Positions 17,813 through 25,341 of a DNA stretch of 64,000 nucleotides are shown one piece after another. The notes beneath the pieces were generated by a model. It had not been told where the DNA came from, searched no databases, and saw only the letters and a program-made list of their open reading frames with translations. Position 1 is the first letter of the stretch. Every line of letters begins with the position of its first letter. The stretch comes from Saccharothrix syringae (lineage in GTDB: Bacteria > Actinomycetota > Actinomycetes > Mycobacteriales > Pseudonocardiaceae), in the NCBI RefSeq assembly GCF_009498035.1, contig NZ_CP034550.1, positions 3,224,001 to 3,288,000 of the forward strand, in the 5' to 3' direction. Made by a program: the position numbers and the translations under genes.

Positions 17813-19103
17813 GTGCGCCACGAGGCGCTGTGGAATCGAGTGGAGGTGAAAGGACTCCACCGCTGGCCGGTCGCAGCTGGCTGGTGAAGCTGAGGGCAGT
17901 CGTTGCGTGGGAACGCATGTGATGGCGGGAGCAGCCCTGACAAAGTACGGGACGGGTCGGCACTGGCAGACGGCCCGGGTCCGGCGAGCACTGAGGAGAA
18001 GGTGTACGCGAGGAACCGCTCTCTGACGCCCCGTATGTGTCCCGCTCGGCTCAAATTTGACGGATACGGGCCGGGTTGCAGCGTGTGATCGTCACTGGTT
18101 CGGGTGGCGTTCAACTCCGAAGCCGGTTGCGTAGGTCCGGTGGGGAGGCCATGCCGAATGTCTGCGGCGCAGGTGTGGCGAGGCTGTCGGGGTAGAGGCG
18201 GGCACCTTCCTCTTCGATCGATTCCGTGGTGAACGTGGGAACCGCCCGCGGTCGCCCTTTCCGCCGGGCAGCCGGTCCGGTGGCGGGCAGGTCCGTTGCC
18301 GACCGAAGGCCGTCGGGCGGGGCGGAGGTCTCGTAGTAGTCCGAGCGCGCGAGAGGCGCGTACACGGCGAAGGAGACCAGCAAGTCGGCAGTCGACGTAC
18401 TGGAAGGTCAAGAGGCCGTCGCCGGTGAATACCGACGATCTTGACTCCGCCTTGCTCGGGGCGGAGCGCAGGGTACTGAGAATCCAGACCAGGCTGCACT
18501 GTCGAGCCCGTGATGATTGTCGTCGCCGGTTCGATGATCTGTTCAACCTCGTCGCCGATCCCGCGTTTCTGCTGGTCGCGTGGGATCGGTTGCGGGGCAA
18601 CAAGGGGGCACGCACGGCCGGGGTGGACCGGCGCACGGTCCGGTCCATCGAGGCCGAGCAGCGTGTCGAGGACTTCCTCGACACGCTGCGGTCGCAGATC
18701 AAGGACCGTGGTTTCCGCCCGATGCCGGTGGGGGAACGGATGATCCCCAAGACTGGCGGAAGGCTGCGCCGTCTGGGGATCGCCACCATCACCGACCGCG
18801 TGGTCCAGGCTTGCTTGAAGCTGGTGCTGGAGCCGATCTTCGAGGCGGATTTCCTCCCGTTGGTGGCCGGTCTCGGAGGAAAGACCACTGTTCAACCCGG
18901 CAAAGGTAACCACCACGCGCTACCGCTACCGGGGAGCAGCGATCCCGACACCGTGGCCGACCGCGAGTTGAGGACCACACGCGGGTTCCGGACAGGGCTT
19001 GTGGAGCGCCCGGTGCCCGGAAGCGGGCACGCCGGGTGCGGGAAGCGGTCCGGGGAAACGAACCGGTCGACGAGACCGGAACCGCGCCCCGGATCGACTT
19101 CAC
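17813..19103 (+). mobile_element. Deleted group II intron inserted in the IS630 transposase gene
   Basis: The 5' end GTGCGCC follows the IS630 codons for WDNL. The 3' end TTCAC (19103) has the AY terminus of group II introns, and removing 17813-19103 restores one IS630 frame (WDNL-P-THRSDDML). Inside, 17820-18420 is non-coding and structured. A maturase fragment follows at 18425-18860. At 19004-19040 a hairpin, GAGCGCCCGGTGCCC-GGAA-GCGGGCACGCC..., has the form of catalytic domain V, followed by a possible domain VI. At about 1.3 kb it is well short of a full 1.8-2.5-kb element; most of the maturase is missing. Mobility would need a helper. Confidence 0.65.
18425..18860 (+). pseudogene. ltrA: N-terminal fragment of group II intron reverse transcriptase/maturase
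   Basis: From GTG 18425 the frame gives VLRIQTRLHCRARDD, LFNLVADPAFLLVAWDRLRG and NKGARTAGVDRRTVRSIE, then RPMPVGERMIPKTGGRLRRL, GIATITDRVVQACLKLVLEP and IFEADFLP. These are the RT0 to RT2 blocks of bacterial group II intron proteins. The sequence then departs before the SYGFRP motif, so the YADD catalytic box, the X/maturase domain and any endonuclease are absent. About 145 of roughly 450-600 residues remain. The break is an internal deletion of the intron, because intron RNA ends remain on both sides. Confidence 0.8.
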
Positions 19104-19198
19104 CACCCACCGCTCCGACGACATGCTCGCCTTCATCGACAGCACACGGTGGCTGAGCGTTTACCGGCTTCCGGCCTATGCACCCGACCTCAGCCGAT
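19104..19198 (+). pseudogene. IS630-family transposase, 3' part
   Basis: The frame THRSDDMLAFIDSTRW then LSVYRLPAYAPDLSR ends at TAA. WLxVxxLPxYAPxLNP is the signature shortly after the second catalytic aspartate in IS630 transposases. It continues directly from WDNL at 17812 once the intron is removed. The normal NPVEG.W tail with the last catalytic glutamate is missing, so this end is truncated too. Confidence 0.75.
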
Positions 19199-19221
19199 AA
19201 CACGAATTGAAGATCAGTACA

Positions 19222-19294
19222 TGTTTCCTCTCAAGGTGTCTGCGCTGGTCGCCCAGGGCAGCGCTGCCCCTCTGGGGACGGCGAGGATCGCAAC
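19222..19294 (+). repeat. Solitary CRISPR-type repeat with leader-like upstream block
   Basis: Bases 19258-19294 match the 37-bp repeat of the array at 2042-2877 with about five differences, starting GCAGCGCTG and ending GCGAGGATCGCAAC. There is no second repeat downstream. The 36 bases before it (TGTTTCCTCTCAAGG...) closely match the block before the other solitary repeat at 36648-36719. It may be a leader-repeat junction of a lost array or a repeat-like small RNA site. Confidence 0.7.
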
Positions 19295-19390
19295 GTCTGC
19301 ACGACCGGCACACCCCAGATGCGCTCCGGGCGGCACCGACCCCCCTGGCACTGAGCCGACACTGTCGGTGGGAGCTGATTGACTGGCCGA

Positions 19391-19930
19391 ATGTTCGAAA
19401 CCCCCGACGAGCTCCACGGCCTCCAAGTCCTGCTCGACACGTCTCTGGCCGGCTCCGGCAGCCACCTCAAATCGATCATCCGGCCAGGTGAGAGCACCTT
19501 GGACGCCGAGCAGGTCGTCCGGGTCTGCCAAGGCATGTGCACCCTGGCCATCGCCACGGTCACCCGGCGCGGTGAGCCGCGCATCAGCGGCGCCGACGGG
19601 CACTTCCTGCACGGCCGCTGGATCTTCGGCACCCACCGCCAGGCCGCCAAAGCCCGTCATCTCGCGGCGCGGCCCGGCATCAGCGCGACCTTCATGCGCG
19701 GCGAGCAGCTCGGCATCTTCACGCACGGACACGCCGTTCCGCTCAACCCCGAGGGGACGAGCAGCGACCTGACCTGGCCGGCGATCCGCGACCACCTCGT
19801 CAACCACTACGACGGCGACAGCGACGACCCGTTCTGGGACGACAACGTCTGGTATCGCATCGACCCCAGCTGGATGGTCGCCTACAGCACCGACCCCGTC
19901 GGGCTGCTCGACCAACAACCACCGGTCTGA
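19391..19930 (+). CDS. Pyridoxamine-5'-phosphate-oxidase-fold flavin/F420-binding protein
   Basis: The protein has 179 residues from ATG 19391 (TTG 19379 is possible). The segment TLAIATVTRRGEPRISGADG followed by FLHGRWIFGTHRQAAKARHL and RPGISATFMRGEQLGIFTHG is the split-barrel flavin-binding core of PNPOx-like proteins. In actinobacteria many such proteins use F420 or bind haem or FMN, so the cofactor is open. The C-terminal NVWYRIDPSWMVAYSTD is the usual closing strand. The substrate is unknown. It begins about 95 bp after a solitary CRISPR-type repeat and ends at a strong terminator. Confidence 0.75.
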   Translation: MFETPDELHGLQVLLDTSLAGSGSHLKSIIRPGESTLDAEQVVRVCQGMCTLAIATVTRRGEPRISGADGHFLHGRWIFGTHRQAAKARHLAARPGISATFMRGEQLGIFTHGHAVPLNPEGTSSDLTWPAIRDHLVNHYDGDSDDPFWDDNVWYRIDPSWMVAYSTDPVGLLDQQPPV

Positions 19931-19979
19931 AGAGAGCTCGCGCGGGGTCCACCTCGGGCCGTCACCGTCTACGAGGAGC

Positions 19980-20018
19980 GATCACGTGGTTGAAGACCCT
20001 GACCTCAACCACGTGATC
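19980..20018. terminator. 14-bp hairpin terminator between convergent genes
   Basis: Arms GATCACGTGGTTGA (19980-19993) and TCAACCACGTGATC (20005-20018) are perfect complements around an 11-base loop. The hairpin lies between the ends of the PNPOx-fold gene (+) and the SDR gene (-), where a bidirectional terminator is expected. Confidence 0.75.
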
Positions 20019-20097
20019 CGAACCCCGAACAGCTCCTAGCAGGCGACCGATTCCGTTCGACGTTGGTCGCGCCACGTCGGCGCGGACGCCGGTCCGT

Positions 20098-20871
20098 TCA
20101 GACATCACTTCTGGCCATTACCCGTCGCGCGACGGAGAGGGTGAGGCGCGTCGGCAGCAGCCTGCCGAACAGGAGAGCGGTCAGCGCGTTGGTTCTGCCG
20201 TCGATGAACGCCGGTCCGTTGCCTGACAGGGCACGCAACACGGTGGTGGCGACAGCCTCGGCGCTGCGCGTGCCGCGGGCGTTCATCGGCGTCTTCGTGG
20301 GTCCGGGACTGACCGTCACCACCCGGACCCCGGTGCCTCGGGTTTCGGCCCACAGCGCCTGGGTGAACGAGATGACGTACGCCTTCGTCGCCGCGTACAC
20401 CGCCAGGTAAGGGGCCGGTATGTACCCCCCGGTGCTGGCGATGTTGACGACGGCCCCGTGGCCGCGGGCGACCATCGCGGGCACCAAAAGGGTGGTGAGC
20501 TCGGTCAACGCGCTGACGTTGACGTCGATCAGGGACCGGAACCGGGCCGGATCGCCGTCGAGCACCGGGCCTCGCGCGCTGACACCGGCGTTGTTGATCA
20601 GCACCTCCACCTCGATGCCCTCGTCGGCCAACGTCTTGGCCAGCCGCGTCGGCGCGTCGGCGGCAGCGAGATCGAGCGGAACGGTGCGCACGGTCACTCC
20701 GTGACGACGGCTCAGCAGTGCCGCCGACTCGTCGAGCTTGTCGGCGCTGCGGGCGACCAGGACGAGGTGCGCACCGGAGGCGGCCAGCCGCTCGGCGATG
20801 GCCGCCCCGATGCCGGTGGAGGCGCCGGTGACGACGGTGAACTTGTCGCGCATCCGCGCTGTTGTGGTCAT
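20098..20871 (-). CDS. Short-chain dehydrogenase/reductase
   Basis: The protein has 257 residues from ATG 20871. The NAD(P) motif TGASTGIG lies near residue 14, NNAG near 90, catalytic serine in NIASTGGYIPAP, and YAATK (YxxxK) near 152, giving a classical SDR. The C-terminus (ALTALLFGRLLPTRLTLSVARR) is like acyl-reductase-type SDRs of the DltE/YqjQ group. The substrate is unknown. It is divergent from a MerR-family regulator, with a perfect dyad between them, so the regulator probably controls it. Confidence 0.9.
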   Translation of the reverse strand: MTTTARMRDKFTVVTGASTGIGAAIAERLAASGAHLVLVARSADKLDESAALLSRRHGVTVRTVPLDLAAADAPTRLAKTLADEGIEVEVLINNAGVSARGPVLDGDPARFRSLIDVNVSALTELTTLLVPAMVARGHGAVVNIASTGGYIPAPYLAVYAATKAYVISFTQALWAETRGTGVRVVTVSPGPTKTPMNARGTRSAEAVATTVLRALSGNGPAFIDGRTNALTALLFGRLLPTRLTLSVARRVMARSDV

Positions 20872-20885
20872 GATCTCGACGCTAA

Positions 20886-20907
20886 ACCTTGACGTCAGCG
20901 TCAAGGT
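20886..20907. promoter_or_regulatory. Perfect dyad operator between the SDR and MerR genes
   Basis: Arms ACCTTGACG (20886-20894) and CGTCAAGGT (20899-20907) are perfect inverted repeats around TCAG. The dyad is 14 bp from the SDR start and 16 bp from the MerR start. Such a position and symmetry are typical of a MerR-family binding site overlapping both promoters. TTGACG within it may serve as a -35 element. Confidence 0.75.
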
Positions 20908-20923
20908 CAAGCTGAACTGGGGC

Positions 20924-21307
20924 ATGCGCATCGGCGAGTTGAGCAAGGCGACCGGCGTCAGCAGCCGGGCACTGCGCTACTACGAGCAGCAGGGCCTGCT
21001 GCGCAGCGAGCGCCGGCCCAACGGGTACCGCGAGTACGCCCCCGAGTCGGCCGAGGTCGTCGCGTTCGTCCAGGACATGTTCCACGCCGGTCTGTCGTCC
21101 GACGTCATCCGGGACATCCTGCCCTGCGCCGGAGATGAGCACCCGCGTGGCGACTGCGCCGAGCTCCTGACGCGCGTCCGGCAGATCCGTGACGAACTCG
21201 TGCGGCAGGAACACCGCATCGCCGAGCGTCGTCGGCGACTGGACGCCTATCTCGCCTACGGCTATGGGGCGCGTCAGCTGCCGGCCCACGCCGGAGCTGT
21301 TCGGTAG
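20924..21307 (+). CDS. MerR-family transcriptional regulator
   Basis: The protein has 127 residues from ATG 20924. The N-terminal winged helix MRIGELSKATGVSSRALRYY with EQQGLLRSERRPNGYREY is the MerR signature. The effector part (VQDMFHAGLSSDVIRDILPC) includes two cysteines (C66 and C77 region, LPCAGDEHPRGDCAEL), and a coiled coil (DELVRQEHRIAERRRRLDAYL) forms the dimer. It resembles the SoxR/redox-like and small-molecule MerR group; the inducer is not known. It is expected to bind the dyad at 20886-20907 and control itself and the SDR gene. The interval to 21520 shows nothing further. Confidence 0.9.
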   Translation: MRIGELSKATGVSSRALRYYEQQGLLRSERRPNGYREYAPESAEVVAFVQDMFHAGLSSDVIRDILPCAGDEHPRGDCAELLTRVRQIRDELVRQEHRIAERRRRLDAYLAYGYGARQLPAHAGAVR

Positions 21308-21520
21308 GCAGGTCCAAGCCGGCCGACGACGGGTGTCATCGTTCGGCGTGGCTCCCCGGTAGTCGTCGATCCGAACGGGACAGGTTGTGCTTGCGGGGCC
21401 GGCCGTGGTTGCTCGACGGGCTGGTTGATCCAGGCCGCCTCGGGCAGTCGGGGTGGCCGGGGTCGGTGTGCGAAGTGTTGCGGGTGTCGGGTGTGGGCGG
21501 GGGGTGTCCCTATGGAGTTG

Positions 21521-21925
21521 TCAAGCCGCAACCGGGGCGGGAGCTGTCTCGGGGCGCCGGTAGTGGGTCTTGGTGCGGAGCATGGCGAACAGGACGTCGC
21601 AGCGGCGCCGGGCCAGGCAGATCAGCGCGGCGTTGTGCTTCTTCCCCTGGTCGCGTTTGCGCTGGTGGTAAGCCCTGCTGGTCGGGTCGGAGAGGGCGGC
21701 GAACGCGGCGAGGAAGAACGCCCGTTTGAGTTTGCGGTTGCCGGTGCGGGCGGGGTGTTCGCCCTTGATGGAGGAGCCCGAGCTGCGGCTGGGCGGGCCG
21801 CTCTTCTGGTAGCCGTACTCGTCGATCAGCGCCTCGACCCGGGCGCGCGTGCCCGCCGACACCCCGGCCGTCTCCGCGATGTAGGAGATCGTGACCGGCC
21901 TGGACGAACTCTCCGACGCGTCCAC
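21521..21925 (-). pseudogene. Chimera: LacI-family regulator N-terminus fused to IS110 C-terminus
   Basis: From GTG 21925 the frame starts as a LacI-family DNA-binding domain (RPVTISYIAETAGVS), but about 14 residues that would hold the rest of the helix-turn-helix are missing before TRARVEALIDEYGYQKSGPP. It then runs straight into RSSGSSIKGEHPARTGNRKL and the rest of an IS110 transposase C-terminus, nearly identical to residues 312-401 of the copy at 25342-26547. Neither half can be functional. The IS110 end CCTATGGAGTTGTCAAGC follows the stop. Confidence 0.8.
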
Positions 21926-22076
21926 GCAGCCACCTTCCCCCACCGCCCCCGCGGACCCGGGACCACTCCAGTCTGCTTTTCGGGGGACCGAGTCGAAGGT
22001 TTCCGACCGGCGCCGACCGTGCCCTCAGGCGACTGTGCCCTCAGGTCTGTCCTTTCGGTCTGGCGTCCGCGCCCGG

Positions 22077-24746
22077 GTGCGGGCACATACTCCGGCTGTG
22101 GCCGAGGAACGGGAGCAGGCGCGACGCGAGCAGGCGCAACGCGTGCCGCCGCGTGCCCCGGCGCGGCCCAAGCCCCAGGGCCGGACGGGTGAGCGGGGCG
22201 AGTCCGGCGCGGCGCGGGTGATCTCGTTGCAGCAGAGCGCGGGCAACCGGGCCGTGGCGGCCCGCCTCGCGCCGCACCCCGTGCCGATGCCCGAACCCCC
22301 GCGCGTGGACGTCGTGCCGCCGCCGGCCCGGGAGGAGTCGCCGGACCTCCTCGCGACCTACGGCGGCGGGGACGCCGGGGGTGGTGTTTCCGCGGCGGCC
22401 CACGGCGCGCTCGATCGCGGGTTGGTCGAGCTGTCGGCCACCGCGCGGGCCACCGCCGAGGAGATCCGGGCGCACGCCCGCGAGGAAGCGGAGGCGGTGG
22501 CGGCGAGCGCGTCCGAGGCGGTGCAGGGCGTGACGGCGGCCGTCGAGGCGGGCGGGGAGGCCATCGGCGCGCGGCGGGTGGCCGTGGCGGGTGAGATCGG
22601 GGCCGCCGCCGGGCAGGAGCGGGCGGCGGTCGAGTCCTGGCACGCGGGGGCCGCGGACGGCGCGCGGGAACGGCTGGGCGGTGCGGAGGAGCGGGCCCGC
22701 GGGTTGGGCGCGGAGTACGGCGCGCGGGCCGAGCAGGTCGGGCGGGAGACCGGCGAGCGGGTGCGGGGCGGGACCGAGAGCGCGGCCGAGCGCAGCGCGA
22801 CGGCCGGTGGTGGCGGCGGCAACGCGGCCGTGGCCAACGCCAAGCACGAGGTGCGCGACAAGGTGGGTGGGCAGGCCGCCGGCCGGTTGCGTGGTGAGGG
22901 GCAGCAGGCGGCGGCGGCGGTCGAGGGCGAGATGGCGCAGGCCGCGGCGGCGTTCGAGGGTCGGGCGCAGGAGGCCGGTGGTGCGATCGCGGCGATGGGC
23001 GCGCCCGTCGCGTCGGCGTTGGGGCAGGCAGCGTCCGGCGCGGCCGGGGTGTTGGCGCGGGCCGAGGCCGAGAGCGCGGCCGGGCTCGGGGAGGGCGAGC
23101 GCAAGGCCCGGACCGCGTTGGCGCAACGGGGTGGTGAGCTGCGGGCCAAGCTGGCCGCGGACGCGCGGCGCAAGCAGGTGGAGCTCCTGGACGCGGCCGA
23201 GCGGGCGGCGGTGGCGGTCGAGCAGCAGGCCCGGTCGGTGGCCGAGGCGGCGGCGGCCGAGGTGGGTCGACTGGACGAGGAGGTCGGCCGGGCACCGGTC
23301 GACGACGAGGTGGCAGAGCAGGTCGATGCCCAGATCACCGGGGCGCTGACCGGGGCCGGGCAGGAGATCCGGGCGGCGGGGCCGCAGGCCGCGCAGGCCG
23401 TCGGCGCGGCGGCGCAGCGGACGCGGGAGGCGATCACCGGGGTCGTCGCCGGCGCGCGGGACGACGCCGGGCGGGCGGTCGAGCAGGTCGGTGGTGCGAT
23501 GGGCGCGGCCGGTGGCCGGGCGCGGGCGGCGCTGGGCCAGGTGCCGGGCCGGGCGCGGGCGGCCGGTGACCGGGTGGTCGAGGAGGTCGCGGCCAAGGCC
23601 GGGGAGACCGCCGACCAGACCGCGGCGGCGTTCGGCGGCGGGCTGGGAGAGATGACCGGCCGGGCCGGGGAACGCGCGGACGAGGTGCAGCGGCGCGGGC
23701 AGGACGTCGCTGGTCAGGTGGACACCAACGTGGCGGCCGGTGAGCGGCGGGTCGACTCGCGGGCGCAGGAGCAGTCGAGCTGGCTCGGTGCGGTGGCCGA
23801 CTGGTTCGCCCGGCAGTGGGACGACCTGGTCGAGATGGTGAGCAACCCCGGGTTCTGGGTGGGTCTGCTGATCACGGTGGTGCTGGGCGGCCTGGCGGTG
23901 TTCTTCCTCGGCCCGTACGCGTTGCTGCTGCTGCCGTTCATCGCCGCGTTGGCCGGTGCGGCGTCGCAGCTGACCAACAACGTGTGGCGTGGTGAGGCCG
24001 ACCCGTGGAAGGGCGTGTGGGACGCCGCGGTGGAGGGGTTCGTCGTCGGCGCGGTGTTCTCGGCGGCGATTGCGGTCGGGCTGTGGGCCGGGCTGGGCGC
24101 GGCGGGCATCCTGGCGGTGGTCGAGGTCGTCACCGTGGTGGTGACGGTGGTGACGAACCTGGTCCACGGGGAGCGGCCGACCAAGAACCTGCTGGCCAAC
24201 ATGATGTTCGCCTGGTTGCTCGACCGGGTGTTCCGCAACATCCCGGTGCGCGGTGGCGGCCGTGGCGTGGGCGGCGGGCGGGGTTCCGGTCGGCAGCCAC
24301 CGCCCCGCCAGGAACCACCGCGCCTGGAGCCGCGTCAGGAACCGCCGCGCCAGGAGCCGCCGGTCAAGGGCGGCGGGATGCGGACGCGCGGCGTCACCGA
24401 GCCGGTGCCGGGGCCCAAGACGCTCACCCCGGGCGAGGTCGCCGAGCTCCAGGCCATCGCGGACCGGTACCAGACCCAGGTCGACGTGGTGGGCAGCCGG
24501 GCGCGCGGCGAGGGGCGCAACATCGACAAGCCCCAGCTGCCGACCGAGGGCAAGGGCGAGGGCACTCGCAGCGATATCGACGTGCGGGTCGACGGCGACG
24601 TGGACATCAGGTCGCGCGGCGGGCTGTCCAACGACATCGCGAACGCCTCCAACGGCGCGGGTAAGGTCATCAGCTCCGGCCTGCCCGACTCGCCGTCCAC
24701 CCCGCCGGTGATCGAGTTCCACCCGAACCCGGGAGGCCCCAGGTGA
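22077..24746 (+). CDS. Large eCIS-type polymorphic toxin with C-terminal nucleotidyltransferase-like domain
   Basis: The protein has 889 residues from GTG 22077 (GTG 22098 is an alternative). Residues 48-64 (RVISLQQSAGNRAVAARL) match the LQxxAGNxAV motif at the N-terminus of cargo proteins of extracellular contractile injection systems. Residues about 100-580 are an alanine/glutamate/arginine-rich helical repeat region. Hydrophobic segments lie at about 591-628 (FWVGLLITVVLGGLAVFF) and 654-696. A proline/glutamine linker follows at about 735-765. The C-terminus has VVGSRARG (G806-G811) and SDIDV (832-836), the GS...DxD pattern of nucleotidyltransferases. The toxin may modify RNA or protein. 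The gene overlaps its probable immunity gene by GTGA. No injection-system genes lie in the window. Confidence 0.7.
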   Translation: MRAHTPAVAEEREQARREQAQRVPPRAPARPKPQGRTGERGESGAARVISLQQSAGNRAVAARLAPHPVPMPEPPRVDVVPPPAREESPDLLATYGGGDAGGGVSAAAHGALDRGLVELSATARATAEEIRAHAREEAEAVAASASEAVQGVTAAVEAGGEAIGARRVAVAGEIGAAAGQERAAVESWHAGAADGARERLGGAEERARGLGAEYGARAEQVGRETGERVRGGTESAAERSATAGGGGGNAAVANAKHEVRDKVGGQAAGRLRGEGQQAAAAVEGEMAQAAAAFEGRAQEAGGAIAAMGAPVASALGQAASGAAGVLARAEAESAAGLGEGERKARTALAQRGGELRAKLAADARRKQVELLDAAERAAVAVEQQARSVAEAAAAEVGRLDEEVGRAPVDDEVAEQVDAQITGALTGAGQEIRAAGPQAAQAVGAAAQRTREAITGVVAGARDDAGRAVEQVGGAMGAAGGRARAALGQVPGRARAAGDRVVEEVAAKAGETADQTAAAFGGGLGEMTGRAGERADEVQRRGQDVAGQVDTNVAAGERRVDSRAQEQSSWLGAVADWFARQWDDLVEMVSNPGFWVGLLITVVLGGLAVFFLGPYALLLLPFIAALAGAASQLTNNVWRGEADPWKGVWDAAVEGFVVGAVFSAAIAVGLWAGLGAAGILAVVEVVTVVVTVVTNLVHGERPTKNLLANMMFAWLLDRVFRNIPVRGGGRGVGGGRGSGRQPPPRQEPPRLEPRQEPPRQEPPVKGGGMRTRGVTEPVPGPKTLTPGEVAELQAIADRYQTQVDVVGSRARGEGRNIDKPQLPTEGKGEGTRSDIDVRVDGDVDIRSRGGLSNDIANASNGAGKVISSGLPDSPSTPPVIEFHPNPGGPR

Positions 24747-25180
24747 TCACGGACGACGCGTTCTGGGCGCTGCCGGGTGAGGACCCGCTCACCGTCGCGC
24801 GGACGGCCGGTCCCACCGAGGCGCTGCTCACGGTGTCCACGACGATCCCCTCCCTGTCGGCGCTGCGGCTGACCGGGTCCGAGGAGGACGCCCTGCTGCG
24901 CCGCGCCTGGGACCTCGCCGCCGGAACCGGGGCGTTCACCAGCGGCAAGCGCCTGAGCTGGCGCGGCTTCCTGTTCACGCTCGCCGGCGACGGCCCCGCC
25001 ACGGCCCGCGCGGTGCTGGCCGCGTTGCGCGGTGACGCGTCGCTGCGGCGCATGGTGTGGCGCGTGGTCGGCGCGGAGATCGGGTCCGACTGGCGGGTGG
25101 CGTTCGACGCGGTGCAGGCGCGACTGCCGGAGCGGACGGCCGCGATGTGGGTGCGCGACCAGCAGCTGGTCGAGCTGTGA
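24743..25180 (+). CDS. Probable immunity protein of the eCIS-type toxin
   Basis: The protein has 145 residues and starts at GTG 24743 inside the toxin stop (GTGA overlap), so the two are translated together. It is acidic and helical, with no signal peptide, membrane segment or known domain. A tryptophan-rich segment (LSWRGFLFTLAGDGPATARA) and a conserved-looking C-terminal helix are visible. Its position directly after the toxin's variable C-terminal domain and its size are typical of polymorphic-toxin immunity genes. The assignment is from context only; the family is not recognised. Confidence 0.6.
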   Translation: MITDDAFWALPGEDPLTVARTAGPTEALLTVSTTIPSLSALRLTGSEEDALLRRAWDLAAGTGAFTSGKRLSWRGFLFTLAGDGPATARAVLAALRGDASLRRMVWRVVGAEIGSDWRVAFDAVQARLPERTAAMWVRDQQLVEL

Positions 25181-25341
25181 GGCGCGTCGGGCCGGCCCAC
25201 GGAGCTGTCCTGGTCTGAAGGCGGGGGGCGCGCTGGTCCTCTTGCGCCACTGTCGGGTGGTGTCGGGGCCGGTGGCGTCGTGGGTGGGCATTCCGGTGGT
25301 GACGGGGTGCATCGGGGTCGGGGGGTGTCCCTATGGGGTTG

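Noticed and set aside
22041..24722. Minus-strand open frame of 893 codons
   Set aside because: Shadow of the toxin gene; the toxin frame has the AGN motif, a coupled downstream gene and proper domain order.
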